NCBI RefSeq assembly: GCF_023053635.1
Contig: NC_086180.1
Span: 89,319,447-89,383,446, forward strand
From: Elgaria multicarinata webbii
Taxonomy: Eukaryota > Chordata > Lepidosauria > Squamata > Anguidae
Direction of reading: 5' to 3'
Length of the DNA stretch: 64,000 nucleotides
This document shows, one piece after another, positions 46,246 through 57,059 of this stretch (position 1 is the first letter of the stretch; the number at the start of each line of letters is the position of its first letter). The position numbers and the translations under genes are program-made. Below the pieces are notes generated by a model. The model made no database searches, was not told where the DNA came from, and saw only the letters and a list, made by a program, of their open reading frames with translations.

Positions 46246-46914
46246 ATGAAGGGGTCCATCATCTGGTTCATATTTTTTATCGGTTTCGTGGGAGGCTTAG
46301 GACAAAATCCAAGGCCAAAGAAAAGGAGCAACAGTGAAGAGATTCATTTTCAGACGAAAGGTAAAGATGCCTGCACAATGAGTATGAGTGGAAATGGTGA
46401 TGTGAAGCTAAGAATAGAATGTAGGAATCAAGGCAAGACTTACTGGTGTGAATATACTGGCAAACCATCACTTTGTCGTCCTTTTAATAACAATCCAAGG
46501 ATTTACTGGAATCAGATTGCCATGGAACTAAGAAAACGGACCAACGCCTGTCACTCCAATCTAGTTCTGAAGCCTACAATGTGTCAGAAGGCTTCTTCTG
46601 AAGCCCACATGAAGCAAGTGGCTTCTAGCATAAAACCAAAGCCAAATCCTATCCAACAAGTCGATATTGGCAGTCAAGCAAAGATGGTCCAAAAACCCCT
46701 GTCTTCTGCAAAGCAAGTTAAAGAAAGCCAAGCAGCGAAAGGTTACGTTAAAAAATCAGGGAAGCCCAAACCATCTTCTCTACCTCCTGTAAAACCAACT
46801 GAACAAGGCCTGGTGTCCGAAAATGACTCTGAAGCAATGAAGTTGGCACGGGAGCATTGCTGGGAGTCCTTGCATAACGTTTGTACCTACATCATCAGCA
46901 TCTTTAGAGGCTGA
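46246..46914 (+). CDS. FGFBP2: FGFBP2 (fibroblast growth factor-binding protein 2)
   Basis: A secreted heparin/FGF-carrier family protein, called KSP37 in human, where it is made by cytotoxic lymphocytes. 222 residues, intact, in one coding exon. Residues 1-20 form a signal peptide (MKGSIIWFIFFIGFVGGLG). Then follow EEIHFQTKGKDACTM, RIECRNQGKTYWCEYTGKPS and YWNQIAMELRKRTNAC (human EEFHFQTGGRDSCTM, WLRVDCRNTDQTYWCEYRGQ and YWNQALQELRRLHHAC). A basic, Pro/Ser/Lys-rich middle leads to the C-terminal EHCWESLHNVCTYIISIFRG. All eight family cysteines are present. The HFQT and CWE...SIFRG ends favour FGFBP2 over FGFBP1. The start is the ATG before the signal peptide; no upstream in-frame ATG was seen. 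It lies about 9.3 kb after PROM1 on the same strand, as in other amniotes. Confidence 0.96.
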   Translation: MKGSIIWFIFFIGFVGGLGQNPRPKKRSNSEEIHFQTKGKDACTMSMSGNGDVKLRIECRNQGKTYWCEYTGKPSLCRPFNNNPRIYWNQIAMELRKRTNACHSNLVLKPTMCQKASSEAHMKQVASSIKPKPNPIQQVDIGSQAKMVQKPLSSAKQVKESQAAKGYVKKSGKPKPSSLPPVKPTEQGLVSENDSEAMKLAREHCWESLHNVCTYIISIFRG

Positions 46915-46924
46915 GGAGGAAAAG
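46915..46924 (+). other. FGFBP2: FGFBP2 3' UTR, first part, with splice donor
   Basis: Ten bases after the stop codon the sequence AAAG/GTAAAT makes a good donor at 46925. Human FGFBP2 likewise has its coding part in the first exon and 3' UTR in the next. Confidence 0.6.
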
Positions 46925-47068
46925 GTAAATATGTGTCTCTATTATGCTGTGATGCAGCCCTGTTTCTCTAGAAGGCACAAGTTCCAGAAGTACAGTATGA
47001 ACCCAGGAGCAGGCCAAGCACAAAAAAGAAGGGATTCCAAGACAAGTGTATACTGTACAAAGTTAAGA

Positions 47069-47102
47069 TACTTATATACCTCTGGTAGGAGGTATATAAG
47101 TA
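47069..47102. repeat. Perfect 14-bp inverted repeat, 6-base loop
   Basis: TACTTATATACCTC (47069-47082) pairs with GAGGTATATAAGTA (47089-47102). Confidence 0.95.
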
Positions 47103-47966
47103 CACTCCAGCTAAATTAAGCACATCTAAGTCTAATTTATTTTGAAAGGAAATATTTTCACATATTCTTAACTCTTGCATTGTAGTCAATCTGACAAGTT
47201 TAACCGGACCACACTTCAGTTGTTCAGTGATGTGTTGAGCGCCTTCTATTGAGATAAATATTTTCAGTGAACAGTTTTAAGGTATACCAGGAAATCATGT
47301 CACTTTATTTCAACTCAAGTCATGCATAGGTTTATTAACTGGTATTACTCTAAAAATTTTATAGAACATTTTCTAATGGGTTATTCCGCCTGAGTATTTG
47401 AATTCTTTCCTCAAAGTATATAATATTTTAAACACGCTTGCAAGTTTTCTTGGGTGACCAAACAACTGTGTCGTGCAGTTAAGCCAATGGTAGAGAATGG
47501 GCAACAGTCCGGCCTTTCAAGCAGTAGCCCAACACTGCTGACGTTAGCAAAGCTAGTCAGCACTGAAACTGGGAACTTAGATAAGCGATTGGATGGATGG
47601 GATCAATAACAATCGGTTTTTCAACTTTATTTGGTAGGTTTGAGAGTTGAGCACTGTTGTTTATATCAGAAGCTGCTTGAGTTCGGGTGTGTTACTATAA
47701 TAAGAAAGGAAAAATTAAAGGTAGTCTTTCCTTCTAATAATGATACCTTTTTTGTTAAGTTACCTTATGCTTCTTTCAGTGTCTTGAAAGGCATCTAAAT
47801 AGAATTTGTGCTGATATGCGTAACTACTTAGTCAATCAGTAAGGCAGATTATTAATAATCTAAAATGTATGTAATCAGTTGATAACCCTAATTTTAAGAC
47901 TTAAAGGTAAATGGAAGGTATAAAATTTAAAGTACTAAATGAATGTAAAAGAATAGTGTTCCACCA

Positions 47967-48042
47967 ATGTTCCACCACCAGCAGTCTTGTTTTCTAGAGA
48001 AGTGCTGGTGGTGGAACATTGCTGCTGGTGGTGGAACATTGG
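47967..48042. repeat. Direct and inverted copies of GCTGGTGGTGGAACATTG
   Basis: CAATGTTCCACCACCAGCA on the left; GCTGGTGGTGGAACATTG twice in tandem on the right. Either right copy can pair with the left one. Confidence 0.9.
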
Positions 48043-48179
48043 GGGGAAATGGATTCAAATCTAAGTCCAACCACGTGTGTCCTTAGCCAGAAATTGCCCT
48101 CAGCACCCATCCAGTGGTTGAAGTAAGGCCAAATGCATTAGAAAAAACAAGTAGTTTTCATGAGGGACTTTTCTGTTGT

Positions 48180-48955
48180 TCAACAATTTTATTGTTTTCT
48201 ACACTAAAAGACAAAAAAACAAACAAACATGTATACAGAACATACAAGCCCATAAAACATTTGAGGCATTCTTCATGTCAGACATATAGGCTATCTGTTC
48301 TTACTAGTTAGTTCCCTAAATACAGTAACATTATATCATTCTTACTTTTCTCTAGCCAGCACAGTATTGTGTACTAAGTCCACTGACATTATACATTGAA
48401 TCAATAGACATATAAATCATTTTTCCAACTCTTGCAAATATTCTATCAAAGGTTTCCAGTCCATTACAAACTCAGCTGTCCATTCTTCTCATACCAGCGC
48501 TGTAAGGTTGGCCATCTCCGCCAACTCCAGAACCTTCAGGAACCGTTGATGGTACTTGTGTGTTTTTCCAGTTTTGCGCATAGAGGAGTCTAGCAACTAT
48601 TGTCATATACAAAAACAGCGTTCCTCCTTTTTCTTTAAGTTGGTCGTCCATAAGTCCCAACAGGAACGATTCTGGTTTCATTTGTAAATTGGTCTTTAAG
48701 ATTTTTTGCATTAACAAATGGATCTGAATCCAAAAGGATTTTGCTTTTTCACAGGACCACCACATATGGTAAAATGTGTTCTTCACATTTTGTTCTTCAC
48801 ACTTCCAACAGTCTCCCAAGGCACCCTTACACATTGTGGCTAATTTTGAGGGAGACATATACCATCTATACATCATCATATAAAAGTTCTCTTTAAGCCT
48901 GGTACTTAATGTATATTTTAGACCTTTTACCCACATATTTCTCTATAGTTCATGA
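48180..48955 (-). repeat. L1 LINE ORF2 C-terminal end and 3' UTR
   Basis: The antisense frame from about 48936 reads LKENFYMMMYRWYMSPSKLA, GDCWKCEEQNVKNTFYHMWW, SCEKAKSFWIQIH, PESFLLGLMDDQ and IVARLLYAQNWKN. This is the L1 ORF2 C-terminus (RWYltPxKLa, CWkC...HmWWxCxkxxxFWxxIh, AARllyAqxWK). The 3' UTR ends at the AACAATTTTATTGTTTTCTA side near 48180. 5'-truncated. Confidence 0.85.
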
Positions 48956-49239
48956 GAGACTTTTCATGAGGGGAGAAGCCAAATACATAAGTATTATCTG
49001 CAGGCTGCAGTGTCTGTCCAGAAAAACCTTCTGCTAAAACTATGAGAAAACTATGAGCGAACCTTCAGCTGCCTCGCTTGCGGATCTATTCAAGATAAAC
49101 GTGAGAGTCCTTGCTTGCTTAGAATACCTTCAGAGACAACATATCAGTACTTTAGCGCTTAATAAACTACATAATAACTGTCAGATACAAATCTAGAAAA
49201 TGAACAAATAAATAATGAATCCTTGATAAAACAATTGTG

Positions 49240-49300
49240 AGTTATTGTGAACTGCCCAGAAAGCCATGGTTATTGGGCGGTATAGAAAGAATTAAATCGT
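49240..49300 (+). repeat. L2-clade LINE tail fragment
   Basis: GTGAACTGCCCAGAAAGCC then TATTGGGCGGTATAGAAAGA. Confidence 0.7.
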
Positions 49301-49320
49301 TACATAATTAACTTAATATT

Positions 49321-49368
49321 TCATAGAATAGCAGAGTTGGAAGGGGCCTACAAGGCCATCGAGTCCAA
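49321..49368 (-). repeat. CR1 LINE 3' terminus
   Basis: TCATAGAATAGCAGAGTTGG then AAGGGGCCTACAAGGCCATC and GAGTCCAAC. Confidence 0.85.
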
Positions 49369-50669
49369 CAATTTAATGTTGTTGAATGTCTTAATTTGAA
49401 TATATATAAATATCACTTTGCTAGAACATGAAAAGTGGTATGAAAGACACTAACATTTAATGGAGTAAACTGACTTGGGTGCTGAAACTGGTATGAATTT
49501 AGAATGCTGAAACTTGTATGCCTATATTCCAAGACACCTTGATTACAAGTAAAATTTGGAAATGGAAGATTGCTACATCCAACAGTAAAAATTCAGGATA
49601 CAATGTGAACCTCACACAGGAGATTAACACGGGGGAGGGGGAGGAAGAAAATATGTGGTCTGTAAGAGTTGTGTCTTTTCAACAGCAGCCAGGAACATGA
49701 AACCTACGTTGTAGAATGCAAGTTGAATTTGCTAGTATGTGTATGTACAGCCACTCTGCTGCTAAATGTTTGATAGAATTTGTGTTAAATGTCTGCAGTT
49801 TATGAAGTGGTTTAATGCAAGTAATTCATATCTAGTGTCATGGACTTGCCACAAAGTTAGTGGCACAGTCCTCAATATGCTCAAAATGATCATTGAAGGA
49901 AGTAACTTTCACAGAAGTAAACGCCATCTTGTCTTGGAGCTGGAATCCCCAGGCAGTTAAGCACGTTGCATAAAAGGTAATTAGGATTCTAGAGAATTAA
50001 ATAAAAAGGTAACTAGTGCCAACAGGGAAGATACAAAATGAACTTTAGGTAATCGTTATCAAAGTGTAATTGTATCTAACTTGCAAATCTTTACCCTTTT
50101 GTATGTGTGTTTTGATCATGTCTGACTTTCTTTTAAAAGACAAGATTATGAAATTAGATTTATGAGACAGCATAAATTAACATATAGGCAGCGAGGGAAT
50201 ATTTTAGAAACTGATTTTGAAGTTCTGATTTGGAGGTCAGATAGCTTCTTTGAAATCGAAGCTCCTTGCCTGCGATATCGCCAGGCAACTTTATAGAGAT
50301 CTTGGCAAGCAAAATGGGTTCAGCAATGCTCTCTTTTGTAATAGCTATCCTTAGGAAATACAACTTCAGCTGCTTTTAAATACTTTGCTTTTTTAACTGG
50401 GAATTTATATTTGTATCAATAAAAATAAATTGATTCAAAGATCCCTGTACTATAACTACTGTTAGTACTAAACCTGGATTACAACCCACCAAACTATCTT
50501 AGGTGTACACTTCATTTAGAAGTGTTTTTATCTGTTTTAGCTCCCAAAGTACTGAACTATAAGCATATAGCGCAAAGTAAAACCATAGCACTAGGTATGT
50601 TTGTACTAAAGATCTAGTGTCTGTTTTTTGTAAGACAACTTCCTAAAATATGTATTTCTTGTTTTACAG

Positions 50670-51030
50670 GGCAAACATCTTACAGTTGAAGAGTTCCCAG
50701 CAGTGTTACTTTTTCAGCTGGGTTTATATATCACTTCCCCCCCCCCCTTTAAACCTCTGATATTTTTTTAAACAAGAATACAAAAGACCCCATCCTTGAA
50801 TCACTGTAGCAGGAGGAGATAACTACAAGTTGTATAGCATAAGCTAGTTTAACTAAACTGTACTTTAAATTGTACTGTATGTGCATAGTCATTGCTTACT
50901 GAAAACCTGAAATGAGGGCAACAAATATTGCTATGGTTTGTAAAACTAATTAAAAAAAATCAAACATTATTTTGTGTTTCCTGAAATTGTGTATGGGGGC
51001 GGGGGGCTAATAAAGCCAATTCCCATTTCA
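50670..51030 (+). other. FGFBP2: FGFBP2 probable 3' UTR exon
   Basis: It follows a TTGTTTTACAG acceptor and runs to AATAAA at 51009-51014. No long frame. The assignment rests on the splice signals, the poly(A) signal and the two-exon layout of human FGFBP2. Confidence 0.5.
51009..51014 (+). promoter_or_regulatory. FGFBP2: Poly(A) signal AATAAA, FGFBP2
   Basis: A canonical hexamer after a G-rich run; the first good signal downstream of the acceptor at 50669. Confidence 0.5.
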
Positions 51031-51044
51031 GAAGAAGGTATTTA

Positions 51045-51385
51045 ATGGAAGTGGTAAATGTGTTAGAGGCAAGGCTTGCAACGAGGAAGTAAGACAGAAG
51101 CTGTAGAAAGAGGGACATAAATTAAGGTCCAGTAAACTGAAGTACTTTGGCCACATAATGAGAAGACAGGATACCCTGGAGAAGAGGCTGATGCTAGGGA
51201 AAGTGGAAGGCAAAAGGAAGAGGGGCCGACCAAGGGCAAGATGGATGGATGATATTCTGGAGGTGACAGACTTGACCTTGGGGGAGCTAGGGCTGGCGAC
51301 GGCCGACAGAAAGCTCTGGCGTGGGCTGGTCCATGAAGTCACGAAGAGTCGGAAGCGACTAAACGAATAATAATAATAAAAAAAC
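51045..51385 (+). repeat. BovB (RTE) LINE 3' end
   Basis: The sense frame reads KYFGHIMRRQDTLEKRLMLG, KVEGKRKRGRPRARWMDDIL, and LWRGLVHEVTKSRKRLNE before the stop. This is the C-terminal end of the BovB/RTE frame; the DNA ends CACGAAGAGTCGGAAGCGAC, TAAACGAATAATAATAATAA. 5'-truncated. Confidence 0.85.
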
Positions 51386-51865
51386 TATATCGATAAAGGT
51401 GTTGATGAAGCATAGACTCACCTTATCTGCCCATGGAGATTACATTTGGGTTCTACCAAAGGCAACAGTTTTTGTCATTGACTCCTAAGTCCCCTTCTCA
51501 TGTTACCTTCAGGCAATGAGAGCTGCTGTGGTGGAGCTTCTTCCTGTGAAGTCCCAGATCATCTGGATGGGGCCCTCACTGTGGCTTCTTCCTAGGTCAG
51601 CATTACTGGCTTGACATTTGAAGGAAAGCTGGAGGTGGCCATCAAAACACCACACAACGCATAACATATGAAGCTCATAATGGCATAATTTTTCATGAAT
51701 ACTAGCATACATTGGGAAAAATAGGGTGTACCATTGGCTTCTAGTTGTGCTTGTGTTGACACCGGACATGAGCATTGGCTATGTACCTCTCTCATACAAC
51801 TAAGTGGCCACTGCCTAAATGCTGTTAGATGGTTCATGAGTCTAACCGAGATGAGTAATTCTTAA
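51386..51865. other. Intergenic, unclassified
   Basis: Nothing recognised. Confidence 0.35.
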
Positions 51866-51867
51866 GG

Positions 51868-52050
51868 ACATAAGAACATCAGAAGCGCCCTGATGCTGGA
51901 TCAGACCAAGGGTCCATCTAGTCCAGCAGTCTGTTCACGCAGCGGCCCAACCCGCTATCAACCAGGAAGCCACAAGCAGGACACAGTGCAGCTGCACCAT
52001 CTCACCCATGTTCCCCAATAACTGGTGTATTCTTACTTGCTCATCTATGT
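51868..52050 (-). repeat. CR1/L3-like LINE 3' end
   Basis: GGACATAAGAACATCAGAAG, TGGATCAGACCAAGGGTCCA and CCACAAGCAGGACACAGTGC: the antisense of the terminus at 39815-40082. Confidence 0.8.
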
Positions 52051-52251
52051 GCCAGAAGAGAGAGGTGAATCGAGAGCCTAAACAACTGAATCAACAACAA
52101 CATTTGGGAATGGCATAAACCACCACCTGTGCAAAAACCCAACAACCCCACAGATCTTTTCTTACATTATATTCCTGCATGTGAGTGAGGGAAGAGCATC
52201 ATTGTTTGAGACTAAATGGATAGTAGTTACAAGCATGAAAAGTCTTCCAAA

Positions 52252-53031
52252 CCCAGGGCCTTGCTAGACCTATCTGATAATCCAGTGGGGAGTAGGGGTG
52301 ACGCGGCGCTACAGCTAGCGTGGGCTGTCGCCCTTTTCTACATGTAACACGTGACGGGGTAAGGGAAAGCCCCGTCGCGTCAGCTATTTTTTGGGGACTT
52401 AAAGGGCCATGTGCGCATGAGTGCACCAACGGAAAAGTAAGTAGTTTTTTTTTAAAAAATAAAGGGTTCCCCGCTCCCCTGCCCCTGATTTCCCCCCCTC
52501 CCACAATGTCTGATATCCCCCCTGCCCGCTCGCTTGCCCATCCTCCCCCCGCTCGCCATGCCGATCCCTGCTCGCCATGCCCTGGCCCCGTTCTTCTTCC
52601 CCCCATCCACCATGTCTGATGCCCCCCCTGCCCGCTCGCCAGCCCACTTGCCATGCCCACCCGATCACCCGCCTGCCATGTCCGATGCCCCCTCCTGGCC
52701 CCCCCATGATCTCCCCACCCTGGCTCCGCTCTTCCCCCCCATCTCTCCTGCCGGGTCCGCTCTTTCCCCCGGCCCCCATCCCGCCCCCCGGTGATTCCGC
52801 CCCCCGGCCCGATGGGCACAGCGCTCCTATGGAATGCTGTGCCCAGTGCGTGGCTTCTCCCAGCTCTGCCCGGGGCTGTGGAAAAGCCGGGCCATAAGCG
52901 GATCCGGTTATCCCGGGTCAAGGGAGGACTTAGCCCGGCCTGACCCCGGGATCCCTTGTGCGTCATCTGGATGCACAGCAGGGAGACCGGGCCTCACACC
53001 GGGCTAACTCCTCATCTAGCAACGGCCCCAG
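52252..53031. mobile_element. GC-rich TIR element with 5-bp duplication CCCAG
   Basis: About 770 bp (52257-53026), ends GGCCTTGCTAGACC and CATCTAGCAACGGC, with CCCAG on both sides. It is related to 24347-25304 (GCGCGTGGC...GGGCCTCA...CTAGCAA right end). Long runs of CCCCGCC give stop-free frames on both strands. Its right half is included in the tandem duplication that follows. Confidence 0.7.
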
Positions 53032-54454
53032 ATTGGGGAAAACAGGTTGCTACTTTAAACATTTCGTAATTAGAATTCTGTGATTTATCACCACCACCCT
53101 GCCTATAAATGCCAATGTTTTCAGGGAGCTTTCAGCTACAAAGGACTGTATATGAATACTGGGTACAATCCAATTAATTTAAATTCTTATTTATTGCATG
53201 GGATTGGATCCAAAGAGGAGCAAACCGAAGGATGATAGCAACCTGTGCTGTTACACAAATGTTTGTACACAATAGTTTTATGAGAGCGGTTTTCATGTGT
53301 CTGCTTGCACCAAGGTTTTGCAAGTGGAAGGACTTTGTATTTTGGTTTCATTTTTCTCATTCATGGCAAAATAGCCCTTCTGTGAGCAGAAGACACTTTT
53401 CCATGTGCAGAAGCAGCACCTTTGCATTCAACCCATTTCGTGCCACATAAAATCAATGAGACTGTGGCCACAGCTAGACCTAAGGTGTATCCTGGATCCT
53501 CCAGGGTTCGCCCCTGCCTGTTCTTCTTCCCCCCCGTCCACCATGTCTGATGCCCCCCCTGCCCGCTCGCCAGCCCACTCGCCATGCCCACCCGATCACC
53601 CGCCTGCCATGTCCGATGCCCCCTCCTGGCCCCCCCATGATCTCCCCACCCTGGCTCCGCTCTTCCCCCCCCCATCTCTCCTGCCGGGTCCGCTCTTTCC
53701 CCCGTCCCCCATCCCGCCCCCCGGTGATTCCGCCCCCCGGCCCGATGGGCACAGCGCTCCTATGGAATGCTGTGCCCAGTGCGTGGCTCCTCCCAGCTCT
53801 GCCCGGGACTGTGGAAAAGCCGGGCCATAAGCGGATCCGGTTATCCCGGGTCAAGGGAGGACTTAGCCCGGCCTGACCCCGGGATCCCTTGTGCATCATC
53901 TGGATGCACAGCAGGGAGACCAGGCCTCACACCGGGCTAACTCCTCATCTAGCAACGGCCCCAGATTGGGGAAAACAGGTTGCTACTTTAAACATTTCGT
54001 AATTAGAATTCTGTGATTTATCACCACCACCCTGCCTATAAATGCCAATGTTTTCAGGGAGCTTTCAGCTACAAAGGACTGTATATGAATACTGGGTACA
54101 ATCCAATTAATTTAAATTCTTATTTATTGCATGGGATTGGATCCAAAGAGGAGCAAACCGAAGGATGATAGCAACCTGTGCTGTTACACAAATGTTTGTA
54201 CACAATAGATTTATGAGAGCGGTTTTCATGTGTCTGCTTGCACCAAGGTTTTGCAAGTGGAAGGACTTTGTATTTTGGTTTCATTTTTCTCATTCATGGC
54301 AAAATAGCCCTTCTGTGAGCAGAAGACACTTTTCCATGTGCAGAAGCAGCACCTTTGCATTCAACCCATTTCGTGCCACATAAAATCAATGAGACTGTGG
54401 CCACAGCTAGACCTAAGGTGTATCCTGGGATCCTCCAGGGTTCGCCCCTGCCTG
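52591..54454. repeat. Tandem duplication, two ~930-bp units
   Basis: Unit 1 is 52591-53520 and unit 2 is 53521-54454; TTCTTCTTCC starts both and GTTCGCCCCTGCCTG ends both. By eye they differ at only about ten single bases plus small homopolymer-length changes. Each unit joins the right half of the GC-rich element, ~430 bp of ordinary flank (including a 72-codon chance frame in both) and the left part of a GCCACAGCTAGACC element. Confidence 0.95.
53467..53520. mobile_element. Left part of a TIR element cut by the duplication junction
   Basis: GCCACAGCTAGACCTAAGGT and the next ~35 bases equal 54400-54454, then the sequence jumps to the start of unit 2. Confidence 0.85.
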
Positions 54455-54538
54455 AGCACTGGATCCCCTGTGTGTCACCTAGATGAACAGGTTTGACCCC
54501 TGGACGATCCAGGGATAACCCTTAGGTCGAGCTATGGC
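54400..54538. mobile_element. Small TIR element (GCCACAGCTAGACC), complete
   Basis: 139 bp with ends GCCACAGCTAGACCTAAGG and CCTTAGGTCGAGCTATGGC; same family as 23664 and 27924. The 5-base flanks do not match. Confidence 0.75.
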
Positions 54539-54539
54539 C

Positions 54540-55440
54540 TAAGTTACAAGTGTTTAACTCCAGCTTCAATCGTAACTGTATTTTTTACAACCTAAACAAC
54601 TTAAAATTTCATCCCTCCACTACCCTCGACCTAAATTCCTCCTGCCTGCCAAAAGTACACTTGAGTCTGTTTTTCTTAGTGTAACTGATTGCCCTCATAA
54701 TTTCCTTTGGCCAACCTTGAGCTTTCCTTGGCTAGCAAACACAGTGACTTTAACTGCATACTGCAGAAACTTTTCTCCTCTATGAATGTAATTCCAAGGC
54801 ATAAGAAGTGTGGCGACAGAGAATGAAAACTTTTCTGCTGCCCAATCTCTATCCACTGCGTACTTAGCACCAGCCATTTCTTCCACTGCTGTAAACACAG
54901 CAATAGGAAGCGCATGAAAAGAATTGTAAAGATGGCTGCATGAATTACATACAAATTTCTGCAAAAGGGGAATAAATCATTCCAAGAAATTTGGCTGGTA
55001 ACCATACTGGTAACTATGGACCATACTTGTCAGCAGTTTCTTCTGTTAAAGAAAATGAATTTATTCCTTAAGTACTTGCTACATGAAGTGAAAATGTGGT
55101 AAATCTAATGGAACCTTCACACTGTGTGAATATTACTTACTACACTGATATATCACCTTTCTGTCAACGTACTTGAGGCAATTTACAATAATGGCATCCA
55201 ATCCAATAAGCTTGATGCAAAAGGAGGAGAGGCAGGGGAGGCAAGAGTAAAATAAGAAAATGAGGGCAGCAGTCCTTACACAGATCATTATCATTCCTTC
55301 TGATAACAAATTCAAAGGAATTGGTGTTCTCAAGCCCCTAACAACCTATGGTATCCCAGAGATCTGGTTAGGATTTGGAGGGAAGAGGGGGCTGGAGGGA
55401 GGTTAAACTATATAGGGATGTTTAAGAAAGAAAAGAAAAA
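54540..55440. other. Intergenic, unclassified
   Basis: No element or gene recognised; antisense 89- and 109-codon frames overlap here but carry no known domain. Confidence 0.35.
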
Positions 55441-55862
55441 GAGAGAGCTTCAGCTATTGGGCGGTATAGAAATGCAATAATTTATTTATTTATTTATTTA
55501 TTACATTTCTATACCGCCCAATAGCCGGAGCTCTCTGGGCGGTTCACAAAAATGAAAACCATTCACAGTATAAAACAACAATATAAAACCATAATATAAA
55601 ATACAATATAAAAGCTCAACCAGATAAAAACAACAGCAATGCAAAATTACAAAGTTAAAACACCATGTTAAAATGTATTTATAGATTGTTAAAATGTTGG
55701 GAGAATAAAAAGGTCTTCACCTGGCGTCTAAAAGCATATAATGTAGGTGCCAAGCGAACCTCCTTAGGGAGCTCATTCCACAGCCGGGGTGCCACAGCAG
55801 AGAAGGCCCTCCTCCTGGTAGCCACCTGCCTTACTTCCTTTGGCAGGGGCTCATGGAGAAGG
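55441..55862 (-). repeat. L2-clade LINE 3' end
   Basis: A short sense tail (CAGCTATTGGGCGGTATAGA, 55453-55472) abuts the antisense tail starting TTTATTTATTTATTACATTT. The antisense frame reads APRLWNELPKEVRLAPTLYA and FRRQVKTFLFSQHF. It ends abruptly at an (AAAT)n tract at 55863-55886. Confidence 0.85.
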
Positions 55863-55952
55863 ATAAATAAATAAATAAATAAATAAGTTCTCCTCCAGAA
55901 CGGTGACTGCCCCAATATACATAGTCTGATTTGGGGCAGGCAAACTCTAGCA

Positions 55953-56462
55953 CAGGGGTCCAAACCTTTTTGGACCCGTGGGCACACTTGGGAATTTGAG
56001 AAACTGCTGTGAGCACCAACACAAAATGGCTCCCATATAGGATGTGGCTAGTCAAAAGCTGGTGACGGGGGAAGAGAAATCGTAGGACTAGAGGATGCCA
56101 GGGAGTGGATTTGCTTTCTGGAGGGCCCAGTCTTCTTTTATCCACACAGACGTTTCCTCTTTGCTCTCTCTTGCTCTGTCTCCCCACTCCCAGCCTCCAG
56201 CATGGTCATTTGTCTCCCCACCTCTTTACCTTGCTGTTTCTCCCCCTTCCCAGTCTCCAGTCTCCAGCCTCTCTTCCCCTCCCCTCCCCCTTTGCCTTGC
56301 GTTCACTTCCTGCCTGCTGAGCAGCTGGTCAGCAGCAGATTCAAGTAAAGGAAGGAAAACTTGTGTGTCCTAACTTTTTTCCAATTGCTTATTTTCACCT
56401 TTTTTTTTAATATAGGGGATAGGGAGGGAAGAGCTGCGTGAGCACTTCTTTGGGGCCCCCTG
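55953..56462. mobile_element. hAT (Charlie-like) non-autonomous element
   Basis: 510 bp with ends CAGGGGTCC and GGGCCCCCTG. Flanking 8-mers CTCTAGCA and ATCTACTA match at five positions, consistent with a decayed 8-bp duplication. The interior has TTTTTGGACCCGTGGGCACA. Confidence 0.6.
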
Positions 56463-57055
56463 ATCTACTATTATATAACACAGCAGGGAAAAGCTTGGGG
56501 GAGGGGCAAAAGGTGCCCTCTACCCAAAACTGACTTCTTAACACACACACTTAAACAAGAACACATAGCCCAGACAACACGAAAAGACTCCTGTACCAGG
56601 CTGCCTGGGCCCACGAGCACAACCACTTGTCAGAGGTGCACTGCAAGATTTTGTTGCAGGACCCACTTGTTTCCTCTCATAATGAAAGCAGTGCATTTGA
56701 AAACAATAGGAGCTCAATTGAAAAATACACCTGCGGTTACTTGGTGGGGGGGCTTCCTAGGTACGCAAAAATATGTTTAGAATTTGGAAGATTTTTTTTT
56801 AATAGCCTGATAAGCAGCTGAGAGGACCTAGGACTTACAGACTGTTGAACCCAGGGTGGAAAAAAGAGTTTGATACACACACGTCAGGCAGATTGTGAGT
56901 ACAAGTTTAGTTTATGGTTGAGATCATCAATGAACAATGATAGCAGGAAACAGGGCAGGTAGAAAGAGGAAATTGACCTACTCAAATCCCTGGAAGCTTA
57001 TGGCAAGAGGGGTTTAGGGTTGCGAGGATGCGTGCCATGAGGCACCATTCTTTCT
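56463..57055. other. Intergenic, unclassified
   Basis: Nothing recognised. Confidence 0.35.
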
Positions 57056-57059
57056 TCTA

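Larger units (their letters stand above)
46925..50669. other. Probable FGFBP2 3' UTR intron
   Basis: Inferred from the donor at 46925 and the acceptor TTTTACAG ending at 50669. It holds an inverted repeat at 47069, a GGTGGTGGAAC repeat cluster at 47967, L1 and CR1 pieces, and an L2 tail. The stretch 49400-50650 is unrecognised. Confidence 0.5.

Noticed and set aside
52199-53899. Antisense 255-codon and related open frames
   Set aside because: GC-rich transposon interior, partly duplicated in tandem; Gly/Arg or Pro-rich in every frame with no recognisable family.
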